Virus record (IMG/VR): IMGVR_UViG_3300048061_000130 | Location: 1-21,732 of that record | DNA from: a virus | Reading direction: 5' to 3' (one strand) | DNA length: 21,732 bases | Shown: one piece after another, positions 1 to 8,072 of the stretch | How positions within the stretch are numbered: position 1 is the first letter of the stretch | Layout: the number at the start of each line of letters is the position of its first letter | Made by a program: the position numbers and the translations under genes | Notes under the pieces: generated by a model | Seen by the model: only the letters and a program-made list of their open reading frames with translations | What the model was told of the DNA's origin: nothing | Database searches by the model: none

Positions 1-1
1 T

Positions 2-1363
2 TACGCAATTTTTTACGATAGTGTTAATATTGGTATTCTTGCAAACAAGGCATCTACCGCTAGGGAACTGCTAGGAAGATTACAACTTGCTTACGAGAAT
101 CTACCAAAGTGGATGCAGCATGGTGTGTTAGTCTGGAACAAAGGTAATGTGGAGTTAGAAAATGGCAGTAAGATATTGGCAGCTTCTACATCTGCAAGTG
201 CTGTCCGAGGCATGTCGTTTAACATTCTCTTCCTCGATGAGTTCGCATTCGTTCCAAACCATGTTGCGGAGCAATTCTTTGCCTCTGTTTATCCTACTAT
301 TACTTCTGGTAAATCAACGAAAGTAATTATTATCTCTACGCCCAATGGCATGAATCACTTCTACAAGATGTGGGAGGATGCTAGGCGTGGTAAAAATGAT
401 TATACTACTAACGAAGTTCACTGGTCTCAAGTTCCTGGCAGAGATGCTAAGTGGAAAGAAGAGACGATTAAGAACACATCCCCAAGACAGTTCGCGCAGG
501 AGTTTGAATGCGACTTCCTTGGATCTGCTGACACTTTGATTAGTCCAGCAAAACTACAAACTATACCATTCGCTGATCCGATTAAATCAAATGCTGGACT
601 TGATATCTATGAGAGAGTCGAAAAGGATCACGAATATATTATTACTGTCGATGTTGCCAGGGGAATTGGTGGCGACTATTCTGCTTTCCTCGTGTTTGAT
701 ATCACCACGATGCCGTATAAGATCGTTGCGAAGTACAGAAATAATGAGATTAAACCTGTATTGTTTCCCTCAGTAATTTTTCAAGTTTGCAAAGAATATA
801 ATAACCCATACGTTCTGGTAGAAGTAAATGACATTGGAGATTCTATTGCTGCTACTCTCAATTATGATCTTGAATATCCTAATGTACTTATGTGTGCAAT
901 GCGTGGTAGAGCGGGTCAAGTTGTGGGTCAAGGATTCTCGGGATCAAAAACCCAACTAGGAGTTAAGATGAGTGTAACGGTCAAGAAGATCGGTTGCTCT
1001 AATCTCAAAGCTATTATTGAAGAAGACAAATTAATATTCAACGATTTCCAGATCTTTCAAGAACTTACTACGTTCGTACAAAAGAAGCAAGCATGGGAAG
1101 CAGATGAAGGATACCATGATGACCTTGTAATGTGTATGGTTCTCTTCGCATGGTTAGTCATGCAGGAATACTTTAAGGAGATGACAGATCAGGATATCCG
1201 AAGAAGAATCTATGACGAACAACGTAATCAAATAGAACAGGACATGGCTCCATTTGGTTTCCTTGATGACGGTATGGGTGATGATACCTTTGTTGATGGA
1301 GATGGTAATCTCTGGGAGTATGGAGACAAGCAAGAAGAAGTCGGATACATGTGGAACTACTGA
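2..1363 (+). CDS. 17: Terminase large subunit gp17, 3' part (5' end outside window)
   Basis: ATP-driven DNA packaging motor and headful nuclease; it docks on the portal (gp20) and cuts concatemeric DNA. The frame is open from base 2, and 453 residues are visible. T4 gp17 has 610, so the N-terminus and the Walker A loop lie upstream. Numbering from base 2, Walker B is ILFLDEF with D79-E80, followed by a coupling-like STPNG. The RNase H-like nuclease domain shows D217 in TVDVARG, E274 in VEVND and the pair D373-D374 in YHDDLV. The D217-E274 distance of 57 equals that of T4 D401-E458. The tail is acidic (DDGMGDD...). The stop overlaps the next start (TGATG). A Met at 113 is internal and is not the start. 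Assignment is essentially certain. Confidence 0.97.
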   Translation, partial: YAIFYDSVNIGILANKASTARELLGRLQLAYENLPKWMQHGVLVWNKGNVELENGSKILAASTSASAVRGMSFNILFLDEFAFVPNHVAEQFFASVYPTITSGKSTKVIIISTPNGMNHFYKMWEDARRGKNDYTTNEVHWSQVPGRDAKWKEETIKNTSPRQFAQEFECDFLGSADTLISPAKLQTIPFADPIKSNAGLDIYERVEKDHEYIITVDVARGIGGDYSAFLVFDITTMPYKIVAKYRNNEIKPVLFPSVIFQVCKEYNNPYVLVEVNDIGDSIAATLNYDLEYPNVLMCAMRGRAGQVVGQGFSGSKTQLGVKMSVTVKKIGCSNLKAIIEEDKLIFNDFQIFQELTTFVQKKQAWEADEGYHDDLVMCMVLFAWLVMQEYFKEMTDQDIRRRIYDEQRNQIEQDMAPFGFLDDGMGDDTFVDGDGNLWEYGDKQEEVGYMWNY

Positions 1364-1593
1364 TGAATATTGAAGACCAATTTTCATTAGAACACTTACT
1401 GTTTAAAGAAAGAAAATGCAGATCATGTGGAATTAAAAAAGATCTTATAGAAGATTTTTATCTTACTAGAAAAACTAAGAAAGGACATCCATCAGCATAT
1501 GCATATGAATGTAAGGAGTGTACTGTCAAAAGGGTAATGGAATCTAGGAAAAGAAGAGATCCGTTTCAAGATTGGGGATATCCAGATTGGTAG
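1363..1593 (+). CDS. Small zinc-ribbon protein (CXXC...CXXC), function unknown
   Basis: The protein has 76 residues from the ATG that overlaps the terminase stop (TGATG, translational coupling); a GTG 12 bases upstream is possible but lies inside gp17. Four cysteines (C19, C22, C50, C53) form CRSC and CKEC pairs 27 residues apart, probably one structural zinc site. A basic tail (KRVMESRKRR) and an aromatic end (WGYPDW) follow. The layout resembles the N-terminal zinc module of phage HNH/endonuclease VII-like proteins, but no HNH or other catalytic motif is present. It could be a nucleic-acid-binding accessory to packaging or a remnant of a mobile endonuclease. T4 has no gene between 17 and 18. 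The gene call is good; the function is open. Confidence 0.8.
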   Translation: MNIEDQFSLEHLLFKERKCRSCGIKKDLIEDFYLTRKTKKGHPSAYAYECKECTVKRVMESRKRRDPFQDWGYPDW

Positions 1594-1630
1594 TTCATGC
1601 ACAGTTCACCACCTCTGAAGCATTCAAAAA

Positions 1631-1638
1631 TCTAAATA
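1631..1638 (+). promoter_or_regulatory. Candidate T4-type late promoter for gp18
   Basis: TCTAAATA resembles the T4 late consensus TATAAATA (one mismatch) and lies 35 bases before the gp18 start in an 80-base gap. A second, weaker AT-rich match, GATAAATT, lies at 1644-1651. A ribosome site GAGG at 1663-1666, seven bases before the ATG, completes the leader. Late promoters of this type are read by a gp55-containing polymerase, and gp55 is encoded in this window. Confidence 0.5.
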
Positions 1639-1673
1639 GATTTAGATAAATTTGATATCTAAGAGGTAAAAAC

Positions 1674-3590
1674 ATGGCAAGTCAAGTCTCGCCTGGTGTT
1701 GTTATTAGAGAGAGTGATTTGTCCAATGCAGTTGTTGTAGGCGATGTAGCTATTACTGGCGCTATTGCTTCCTCATTCCGCAAAGGACCCGTAGGCAAAA
1801 TTACAAACGTTAGTACCGAAAGGGAACTAATCGACACATTTGGAGCACCATCTGAGGCTAATGCCACTGATTGGTTGGTCGCTTCAGAATTCCTCCGTTA
1901 TGGTGGAAGACTATCAGTTGTTCGTGCAGCAACTGCAGTTGTTAACGCAACAGAATCTGGCACTGGTGTTCTTATTTCTGATAAGGATGCATTTGATGCT
2001 GGAGTAACTTCAGAAAAATTTGCTGCTAGAGATGCAGGTGCAGATGGAAACAACCTTAGTGTTGTTATCGTAGACAGAGGTCCCGATTACACCATCAACA
2101 AAACCGGTCATGGTCTAGCAGTTGGTGGCACATACACCGATGATGCTGCTGTAGCACACGAAGTTTATGAACTAAATGGCGCTAACAGTTTCAGAATTAT
2201 CAAAGGAAGTGCTGCTCCAACTCCTGCTGCAGGAGATACCGCTGTTGTATATTCAGCATCCGATTGGAACGCACGTCAGATTGGCGCAACTGGTTTGACA
2301 TTCAAATCAATTGCTCCTCGTCCAGGCACTAGTGCTTATGCTGCAGAGCGTTTCTTATCATATGACGAAGTGCATGTTGCTGTAATTGATACTGCAACTA
2401 ATACAGTTCTTGAGAGAATGACATATCTCTCCAAACTTACCGATGGTAAGTCTCCCGAAGGTAATTCAACTTACTGGAAGGATTATGTAAATCAGTATTC
2501 TGGTTATATCTACGCTGGTGTTGCTCTAAGCGCATCGGAAGTTACAACTGCCGGAGAAGATCCTGGTGCAGCTGCTGCATCCTATGGTGCTACTGCTGGT
2601 GCTCCATTAGTATTAGCAAGAATTCTTCCTACTGCAGGTGGAGCTCTTTCTGGTGGTACTGATGACTATGCATATACTGCTGGCGAAGTTGGTGCTGCAT
2701 ACGATCTATTCTTAGATACAGAAGCAACGGAAGTTGATTTTGTTCTTATGGGTGGCGATGCTGCTGACGAAACAGACACAATTGCTAAAGCATCTTCTGT
2801 TGCTGCTGTTGCTAATAGCAGAAAAGATTGTGTTGCATTCATCTCACCATGGACGGGTGCTCAAATTGCAACCTCTGGTGGTAGTGCATTAACTCCAGCA
2901 CAACAACTAACAAATACACTAGACTTCTTTGAAAACATTGGTTCTAGTTCCTATGTTGTTCTAGACAGTGGTGTTAAGTATACATACGATCGCTTTAACG
3001 ACAAGTATCGTTATGTTGGTTGTAATGGTGATGTTGCTGGTTTGTGTGTTTCAACTTCTGCAGTTTTAGATGACTGGTTCTCACCAGCAGGTCTAAACCG
3101 TGGTGGTTTGCAAAACGTTGTTAAGTTGGCATTCAATCCCAACAAAGCACAACGCGATGATCTCTATACAAATAGAATCAACCCAATCGTTTCATTCCCT
3201 GGTTCTGGTCCTGTTCTCTTTGGAGATAAGACTGGTCTTGCTTCACCTTCTGCATTCGATCGTATCAACGTTCGCCGTCTCTTCCTTAATGTTGAGAAGA
3301 GAGCAAGAGCTCTTGCAGAAAGCGTAATCTTTGAGCAGAATGATGCTGTAACACGTTCTAATTTCAATTCTTCTATTGCTTCTTATCTCTCTGAGATTCA
3401 AGCACGTAGAGGCGTAACAGATTATCTAGTTGTTTGCGATGGAACAAACAACACTCCTGAAGTTATCGACAGGAACGAATTCGTTGCTGAACTATACCTC
3501 AAGCCCACCCGCTCTATTAACTACGTAACTGTCACAGTGACTGCTACGAAGACGGGTGTTTCTTTTGAGGAAGTAGTTGGTAGAGGTTGA
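1674..3590 (+). CDS. 18: Contractile tail sheath protein gp18
   Basis: This protein polymerises around the tail tube and contracts to drive the tube through the host envelope. It has 638 residues, close to T4 gp18 (659). The N-terminus (SQVSPGVVIRESDLS) is the usual sheath start, which threads to neighbouring subunits. The conserved C-terminal sheath domain is clear from about residue 500 onward: the FPGSGPVLFGDKT loop, the NVRRLFLNVEKR helix and a late YLKPTRSINYVTVT strand. The Ala/Gly/Ser-rich middle (about 100-400) is the variable, surface-exposed part. The start is set by GAGGTAA seven bases upstream. It is followed after 35 bases by the tail tube gene, as in T4. Assignment is certain at family level. 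Confidence 0.97.
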   Translation: MASQVSPGVVIRESDLSNAVVVGDVAITGAIASSFRKGPVGKITNVSTERELIDTFGAPSEANATDWLVASEFLRYGGRLSVVRAATAVVNATESGTGVLISDKDAFDAGVTSEKFAARDAGADGNNLSVVIVDRGPDYTINKTGHGLAVGGTYTDDAAVAHEVYELNGANSFRIIKGSAAPTPAAGDTAVVYSASDWNARQIGATGLTFKSIAPRPGTSAYAAERFLSYDEVHVAVIDTATNTVLERMTYLSKLTDGKSPEGNSTYWKDYVNQYSGYIYAGVALSASEVTTAGEDPGAAAASYGATAGAPLVLARILPTAGGALSGGTDDYAYTAGEVGAAYDLFLDTEATEVDFVLMGGDAADETDTIAKASSVAAVANSRKDCVAFISPWTGAQIATSGGSALTPAQQLTNTLDFFENIGSSSYVVLDSGVKYTYDRFNDKYRYVGCNGDVAGLCVSTSAVLDDWFSPAGLNRGGLQNVVKLAFNPNKAQRDDLYTNRINPIVSFPGSGPVLFGDKTGLASPSAFDRINVRRLFLNVEKRARALAESVIFEQNDAVTRSNFNSSIASYLSEIQARRGVTDYLVVCDGTNNTPEVIDRNEFVAELYLKPTRSINYVTVTVTATKTGVSFEEVVGRG

Positions 3591-3625
3591 TCGATACTAG
3601 ATAAAACATAACGAGGTAAACAACA

Positions 3626-4249
3626 ATGGCAACGTCAAACGTAAGTCAATTTCTTCAGACAATTGGGCAAGGTGTCAAGCCCAATATGTTCTTGGTTGAC
3701 ATCAAATTCCCAGATGAATTAGGTGGTTCATCTACAGCACTAGGAACTGATCTTTCAAATATTCTTTGTAAGTCAGCAGCACTTCCAGGTTCTAACTTGG
3801 GTGTTATTGAAGTTCCTTTCCGTGGTAGAACAGTTAAAATCGCAGGTGATCGCACCTTCGATACATGGTCTGCAACCTTCTTCAATGATAAGAACATGGA
3901 ACTCCGTGGTCTATTTGAAGAGTGGGCAAATCAACTTAACACCCATGAAGCAAATACTGCTCCTAGGTTCCTACCTGATACTGCAAGCACTGGATACATG
4001 GCAAGTCTCTATGTTACTCAACTAGAGAAAGATGATAAGGAAGGTGGTTCTGCAATCAGAACTTACAAACTCCATCATTGCTTCCCAACCAACATCTCTC
4101 AAATTGATCTTGCTTATGATAGCAACGATCAGATTGAAGAGTTTACAGTTGAATGGCAGTATTCCTTCTTCACCGCGCAGAAGGAAAATAGCGAGACCTC
4201 TGGTTCCGCTAATGTCAAGGGCACTGCATCTGCTAAGTCTGTGGTCTGA
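3626..4249 (+). CDS. 19: Tail tube protein gp19
   Basis: Hexameric ring protein that builds the inner tail tube on the baseplate and is surrounded by gp18. It has 207 residues; T4 gp19 has 163, so the extra length is mostly insertions and a C-terminal Ser/Ala/Lys-rich tail (ENSETSGSANVKGT). Diagnostic stretches are KPNMFLVDIKFP near the start, CKSAALPGSNLG (about 48-59), the PFRGRTVKIAGDRTFDTWSATF beta region (about 64-85), and YKLHHCFPTNISQIDLAYDSND (about 147-168). GAGGTAA nine bases upstream supports the start. Position directly after the sheath gene matches T4. The stop codon overlaps a late promoter motif for gp20. Confidence 0.96.
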   Translation: MATSNVSQFLQTIGQGVKPNMFLVDIKFPDELGGSSTALGTDLSNILCKSAALPGSNLGVIEVPFRGRTVKIAGDRTFDTWSATFFNDKNMELRGLFEEWANQLNTHEANTAPRFLPDTASTGYMASLYVTQLEKDDKEGGSAIRTYKLHHCFPTNISQIDLAYDSNDQIEEFTVEWQYSFFTAQKENSETSGSANVKGTASAKSVV

Positions 4250-4255
4250 TAAATA
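4248..4255 (+). promoter_or_regulatory. Candidate late promoter for gp20, overlapping the gp19 stop
   Basis: GATAAATA matches seven of eight positions of the T4 late motif TATAAATA. Its first two bases belong to the gp19 TGA stop codon. The gp20 ATG follows 30 bases after the motif, a normal leader length. No -35 element is expected for this promoter class. Confidence 0.55.
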
Positions 4256-4285
4256 GTTGGAAGCGCACAAGTTGAATAGATAATC

Positions 4286-5989
4286 ATGAGTCAGTTATTT
4301 GGCTTCCAAATTAACAGAAAAGAGGGGCAGCGAGGTCAATCTCCTGTCCCTCCTTCTGCTGAAGATCCAGTTGCAGTAGCCGCTGGTGGGTATTATGGAA
4401 CGTATGTAGATACGGATAATCAAGCTCGTAATGAGTATGAGATGATCCGTCGTTATCGCGATATGGCAATTCACCCAGAAGTGGATAGTGCTGTAGATGA
4501 AGTTGTGAACGAGTTTATCGTAAGTGATGCTTACGATTCTCCCGTAGAAATTAACTTAGATAATCTAGGTGTTGGTGCTGGTGTTAAAACTAAAATTCGT
4601 AATGAGTTTGAGTATATCAAAAGACTTTTAAACTTCGACAATCGAGCACATGAGATTGTCCGAACTTGGTATATTGATGGACGTTTATTTTATCATAAGG
4701 TTATCGATTTAGATAATCCCAAAAAAGGTATTACAGAACTTCGTTATATTGATCCGATGAAGATCAAGAAAGTTCGTCAAAAAATTGACAATACTCCAAA
4801 AGATTCTCTAGCGAAAGCAGCAATCAAAGGCACGGCGCTTGAGTATGAATATGGAACATTTATTGATTACTATCTTTACAACCCAAAAGGTTTCTATAAA
4901 GGTGGTGCTCTAGGACCGATTGGAGATATGTCTTTGTCTCAGGGTGTCAAGATGGCAACTGATTCAATTACATTCTGTCCCTCTGGACTACAAGATTTAA
5001 ACAAAAGAATGACTCTTGGTTTCCTACACAAGGCAATCAAGACTCTCAATCAATTAAGAATGATTGAAGATTCAATTGTTATCTACAGATTATCACGCGC
5101 ACCTGAGCGTAGAATTTTCTACATCGATGTTGGCAATCTACCTAAGGTAAAAGCGGAACAATATCTTCGTGATGTTATGAGTCGCTATCGTAATAAGCTA
5201 GTGTATGACGCAAATACTGGTGAAATGCGTGACGACAAAAAGCACATGAGTATGCTTGAGGATTTCTGGTTGCCTCGTAGAGAGGGTGGACGTGGTACTG
5301 AAATTACTACGTTGCCTGGAGGACAGAACCTAGGTGAGCTCAAGGATGTTGAGTATTTCAAAAAGAAACTATACAACTCACTGAACCTACCACCTTCACG
5401 TCTTACTGACGATAGCAAAGGATTTAATCTTGGTAAAACTACTGAGGTTCTTCGCGATGAACTTAAGTTTACAAAGTTCATTGGTCGTCTCCGTAAAAGA
5501 TTCTCTGAGATGTTCCACGACATGCTCAAGACTCAACTCATTCTTAAAGGAGTAATTTCTCCTGAAGACTGGGATGATATGAAGGAGCATATCCAGTATG
5601 ACTATCTCTTCGACAATCATTTCAATGAACTAAAAGAAATTGAAATGATGAACCAGAGGATGATGACTGTAAGTCAGATGGATCCTTTTGTTGGTAAGTA
5701 TTTCTCTGTTGAATATATCCGTCGTCATGTTCTAAATCAAAAAGATACAGAATACAAGGATATTGATAAGCAGATAAAAGCAGAGATTGCTTCTGGTATC
5801 TCTATTGATCCAGCAGAAACAAATGCTATGGATCAAATGACAGCAGCAAACACTGCCCTTGCTCCTGAAATTCAGGATCAGCAAGCACAAGATGCAGCGG
5901 AAAGACAAGAACTTGCTGCGGATGCTGCGTCGGAAAGAGAAGTGAAAAAAGCAAAATCAATGCCTTCACCTTCTACAAATAATAAATAA
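4286..5989 (+). CDS. 20: Portal vertex protein gp20
   Basis: Dodecameric portal at the unique head vertex; it initiates prohead assembly, conducts DNA and binds the terminase. It has 567 residues against 524 in T4. Recognisable segments include MIRRYRDMAIHPEVDSAVDE (about 53-72), the RAHEIVRTWYIDGRLFYHKV clip region, and RLSRAPERRIFYIDVGNLPK (about 270-289), followed by the DVMSRYRNKLVYDANTGE and KKKLYNSLNLPPSRL segments typical of T4-type portals. The C-terminus (from about 515) is a Gln/Ala/Glu-rich helix ending in a Lys/Ser-rich tail, probably disordered. No good ribosome site precedes the ATG (TTGAATAGATAATCATG). This is the gene widely used as a marker for marine cyanomyoviruses. Confidence 0.97.
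   Translation: MSQLFGFQINRKEGQRGQSPVPPSAEDPVAVAAGGYYGTYVDTDNQARNEYEMIRRYRDMAIHPEVDSAVDEVVNEFIVSDAYDSPVEINLDNLGVGAGVKTKIRNEFEYIKRLLNFDNRAHEIVRTWYIDGRLFYHKVIDLDNPKKGITELRYIDPMKIKKVRQKIDNTPKDSLAKAAIKGTALEYEYGTFIDYYLYNPKGFYKGGALGPIGDMSLSQGVKMATDSITFCPSGLQDLNKRMTLGFLHKAIKTLNQLRMIEDSIVIYRLSRAPERRIFYIDVGNLPKVKAEQYLRDVMSRYRNKLVYDANTGEMRDDKKHMSMLEDFWLPRREGGRGTEITTLPGGQNLGELKDVEYFKKKLYNSLNLPPSRLTDDSKGFNLGKTTEVLRDELKFTKFIGRLRKRFSEMFHDMLKTQLILKGVISPEDWDDMKEHIQYDYLFDNHFNELKEIEMMNQRMMTVSQMDPFVGKYFSVEYIRRHVLNQKDTEYKDIDKQIKAEIASGISIDPAETNAMDQMTAANTALAPEIQDQQAQDAAERQELAADAASEREVKKAKSMPSPSTNNK
5981..5988 (+). promoter_or_regulatory. Candidate late promoter ahead of the gp67-like gene
   Basis: AATAAATA has one mismatch to TATAAATA and overlaps the gp20 TAA stop. 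The next start lies 20 bases downstream. The region is very AT-rich, so chance is a real alternative. Confidence 0.4.
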
Positions 5990-6008
5990 ATTATACAGAA
6001 TACTTATT

Positions 6009-6221
6009 ATGGAACAACATAACCCTGAACCTGGCGTGGTAAATATCGTTGATAAGATCAGCGACAACGACAGGGCATCTGCTATTGATGCTATTCATGA
6101 TCTACTTTTTGCTAAAGCATCTGATGCTATGGCAACATACAAGCAGGTTGCCGCGAATACATTCTTTGACGAACCCACAGAAACGGAAGAACCCGATGAA
6201 ACTGATAACGGAAACGATTGA
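6009..6221 (+). CDS. 67: Prohead core protein, gp67-like
   Basis: A 70-residue acidic protein between the portal and protease genes, exactly where T4 places gene 67 (a small acidic prohead core component of 80 residues, cut by the gp21 protease). The first 50 residues are predicted helical (SAIDAIHDLLFAKASDAMAT), and the tail is almost pure acid (DEPTETEEPDETDNGND), as in T4 gp67. Sequence identity to T4 is low, so the call rests on position, size and charge pattern. There is no clear ribosome site. The 3' end overlaps gp21 by 26 bases in another frame, so the two are probably co-translated. No gene 68 homologue is present. Confidence 0.65.
   Translation: MEQHNPEPGVVNIVDKISDNDRASAIDAIHDLLFAKASDAMATYKQVAANTFFDEPTETEEPDETDNGND
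6185..6190 (+). promoter_or_regulatory. Ribosome binding site that fixes the gp21 start
   Basis: GGAAGA sits five bases before the ATG at 6196, inside the end of the gp67-like gene. It supports this ATG over an in-frame ATG at 6049, whose extra 49 residues (read across the gp67-like gene) look like out-of-frame translation. Confidence 0.65.
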
Positions 6222-6840
6222 AAACGTCAAAATCCTTACTGAGGAAAGAGACGGAAAGAAACTTCTTTATATTGAAGGAGTATTTTTACAGTCAGAACTA
6301 AAGAACCGTAATGGTCGCATGTATCCTTTCGATGTTCTCAACAATGAAGTTGAGAGATACAACGAAGAGTATGTAAAATCAAAGCGTGCTCTAGGTGAAC
6401 TCGGTCATCCTGATGGTCCTACTATCAATCTTGATAGAGTATCACATAGAATTACAAGTCTTCGCGCTGAAGGAAATAACTTCATTGGTAAGGCACAAAT
6501 TCTTGATACACCTATGGGACAGATTGCTAAGTCTTTACTTGGCGAAGGAGTTCAGTTAGGTGTTTCATCCCGTGGTATGGGAAGCATCGAAAAGCGTGAA
6601 GATACTTCAGTAGTTCGCGATGACTTCATGCTTACAACTGCTGCTGATATTGTAGCAGATCCTTCTGCTCCTGATGCATTTGTTAATGGCATCATGGAAG
6701 GTAAAGAATGGGTATGGGACAACGGTATTCTCAAGGAATCAAAAGTTGATAAATACCAACGTTATATCAATGGCGCTCCGCGTCGTGAGTTAGAAGAGAG
6801 AACACTCAAGGTGTTTGAGGATTTCCTCGGAAAGCTTTGA
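6196..6840 (+). CDS. 21: Prohead core protease gp21
   Basis: Serine protease of the herpesvirus-assemblin/T4 gp21 type. It matures the prohead by cutting scaffold, core and capsid proteins once assembly is complete. The protein has 214 residues from the internal ATG (T4: 212). The N-terminus LYIEGVFLQSELKNRNGRMY (24-43) matches the family. Catalytic His is H71 in GELGHPDGP, and the nucleophile is S124 or S125 in GVSSRGMGS. A conserved DPSAPDAFV lies downstream and the C-terminus is charged and helical. It lies between core protein and scaffold genes, as in T4. Longer readings of this frame start inside the gp67-like gene and are not credible. Confidence 0.95.
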   Translation: MKLITETIENVKILTEERDGKKLLYIEGVFLQSELKNRNGRMYPFDVLNNEVERYNEEYVKSKRALGELGHPDGPTINLDRVSHRITSLRAEGNNFIGKAQILDTPMGQIAKSLLGEGVQLGVSSRGMGSIEKREDTSVVRDDFMLTTAADIVADPSAPDAFVNGIMEGKEWVWDNGILKESKVDKYQRYINGAPRRELEERTLKVFEDFLGKL

Positions 6841-6842
6841 TT

Positions 6843-6850
6843 TATAAATA
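6843..6850 (+). promoter_or_regulatory. Late promoter for gp22-gp23, exact consensus
   Basis: TATAAATA is an exact match to the T4 late consensus, placed in the 53-base gap between gp21 and gp22. The gp22 ATG is 43 bases downstream, with GAGGTAA (6881-6887) as ribosome site. This is the strongest late motif in the window and would drive scaffold and major capsid synthesis. Confidence 0.75.
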
Positions 6851-6893
6851 AACTTAGATTAATTATTTACGGAAAATTACGAGGTAATCTCAA

Positions 6894-8036
6894 ATGTCAG
6901 ATATGTTAAATGAAAAATTTGAGGAGTTCGTTACCGAGCAAAAGGTGATTGTAGAAGCTGGCGATCCAATGCCAACAGTTTCTGCTAACATTATCCCCGG
7001 TGCTGGTAGCGAACCCTCTCAGGTTTCTGACGCGCAGACTGGTTCTGGCGGCAAGGATCCTATGCCTTCAGTTCAACCAGGTGTTGCTCCTGGACAATCT
7101 GCTGCTGCAGATTTAGGTGGAACTTCCACCGCTCCTAATGAGGATGATGATGATGGCGAAGAGAATCCTGGCGCTAAAGCGGCAGCACCTATTTCGCAAG
7201 TATCTGGAGATCCCCAACAGCGTGCCGGTAGTCCTGACGCTATGCCTACCGTTGGTGCTGATGTTGCATACGCGACTAGTACTGGACCTGCTGTTACTTA
7301 CCCCATCAAGCCTTCCTTTGAAGAACTTGATGTTTCCGCTGATGTTGCCGCTCTAGTAGAAGGCACAGAACTCTCTGAAGAGTTCGCTGAGAAAGCAAAA
7401 GTCATTTTTGAGGCTGCTGTCAAAGCGAAAATCTCTGAGGAGTATGACAAACTTGTAGAGCACTTTGCTGCTGAACTCGATAAGCACGTATCATCTGCTA
7501 AGGCAGAACTTTCCGAGGAAGTAGACGGCACAGTGTCCTATGCCATCGGTCAATGGATGGAGCAAAACCAAGTTGCTATTGACCGTGGAATCAGAAATGA
7601 GATCACTACAGACTTCATCGCAGGTTTGAAGGGTCTCTTTGAAGAGCACTACATTTCTATTCCCGACGAGAAAGTCGATGTTGTAGAAGGTATGGCCGAA
7701 TCAATTCGTGAAATGGAAACCCGCCTTGACGAACAGGTCAAAGCAAACGTGAAATTACAAAATCGTCTTAATGAGTCTGCCAAACTCAATATTCTGTCCA
7801 CCGTGTCAGAAGGACTTGCAGATACTCAGAAAGAAAAACTCGCAGCACTTGCTGAGGGTCTAGAGTTTGTCTCGGAAGAGTCATTCTCCAAGAAGGTTAC
7901 GACCATCAAGGAGTCTTACTTCAAAGAGTCAATCGCTACCCCAACGGAAGTTGTTGATGAATCCCCAGTCGAAGGTGTAGATGATGCTAACCCAGTAATG
8001 GCGCAGTATCTGAAAGCACTTGACCGCTGGTCCTAA
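6894..8036 (+). CDS. 22: Prohead scaffold (assembly core) protein gp22
   Basis: Major internal scaffold; it shapes the prohead and is then digested by gp21. The protein has 380 residues against 269 in T4. Residues 1-20 resemble a normal start (MSDMLNEKFEEFVTEQKVIV). Residues 22-140 are a Pro/Gly/Ala-rich, probably disordered insert that carries three DPMPTV-like repeats (24-29, 55-60, 115-120) and an acidic DDDDGEE. Residues about 143-340 are Glu/Lys/Ala-rich and strongly helical (FEEAVKAK-type heptads and LDEQVKANVKLQNRLNE), as expected of the scaffold coiled coil. Many Glu-containing sites (such as LNE) could serve gp21. Position between protease and capsid genes and the charge pattern make the call secure. 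Confidence 0.93.
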   Translation: MSDMLNEKFEEFVTEQKVIVEAGDPMPTVSANIIPGAGSEPSQVSDAQTGSGGKDPMPSVQPGVAPGQSAAADLGGTSTAPNEDDDDGEENPGAKAAAPISQVSGDPQQRAGSPDAMPTVGADVAYATSTGPAVTYPIKPSFEELDVSADVAALVEGTELSEEFAEKAKVIFEAAVKAKISEEYDKLVEHFAAELDKHVSSAKAELSEEVDGTVSYAIGQWMEQNQVAIDRGIRNEITTDFIAGLKGLFEEHYISIPDEKVDVVEGMAESIREMETRLDEQVKANVKLQNRLNESAKLNILSTVSEGLADTQKEKLAALAEGLEFVSEESFSKKVTTIKESYFKESIATPTEVVDESPVEGVDDANPVMAQYLKALDRWS

Positions 8037-8072
8037 TAATAAACCCCACATTTTTCAAACAAGAGCAAACAA

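Noticed and set aside
5185-5529. Antisense ORF of 114 codons within gp20
   Set aside because: It is on the minus strand inside a certain gene, has Ser/Arg/Leu-rich shadow composition and no recognisable domain.
6049-6195. N-terminal extension of gp21 from an upstream ATG
   Set aside because: These 49 codons overlap the gp67-like gene in another frame, look like noise (MLFMIYFLLK...), and the ATG at 6196 has a good ribosome site and gives the family length.
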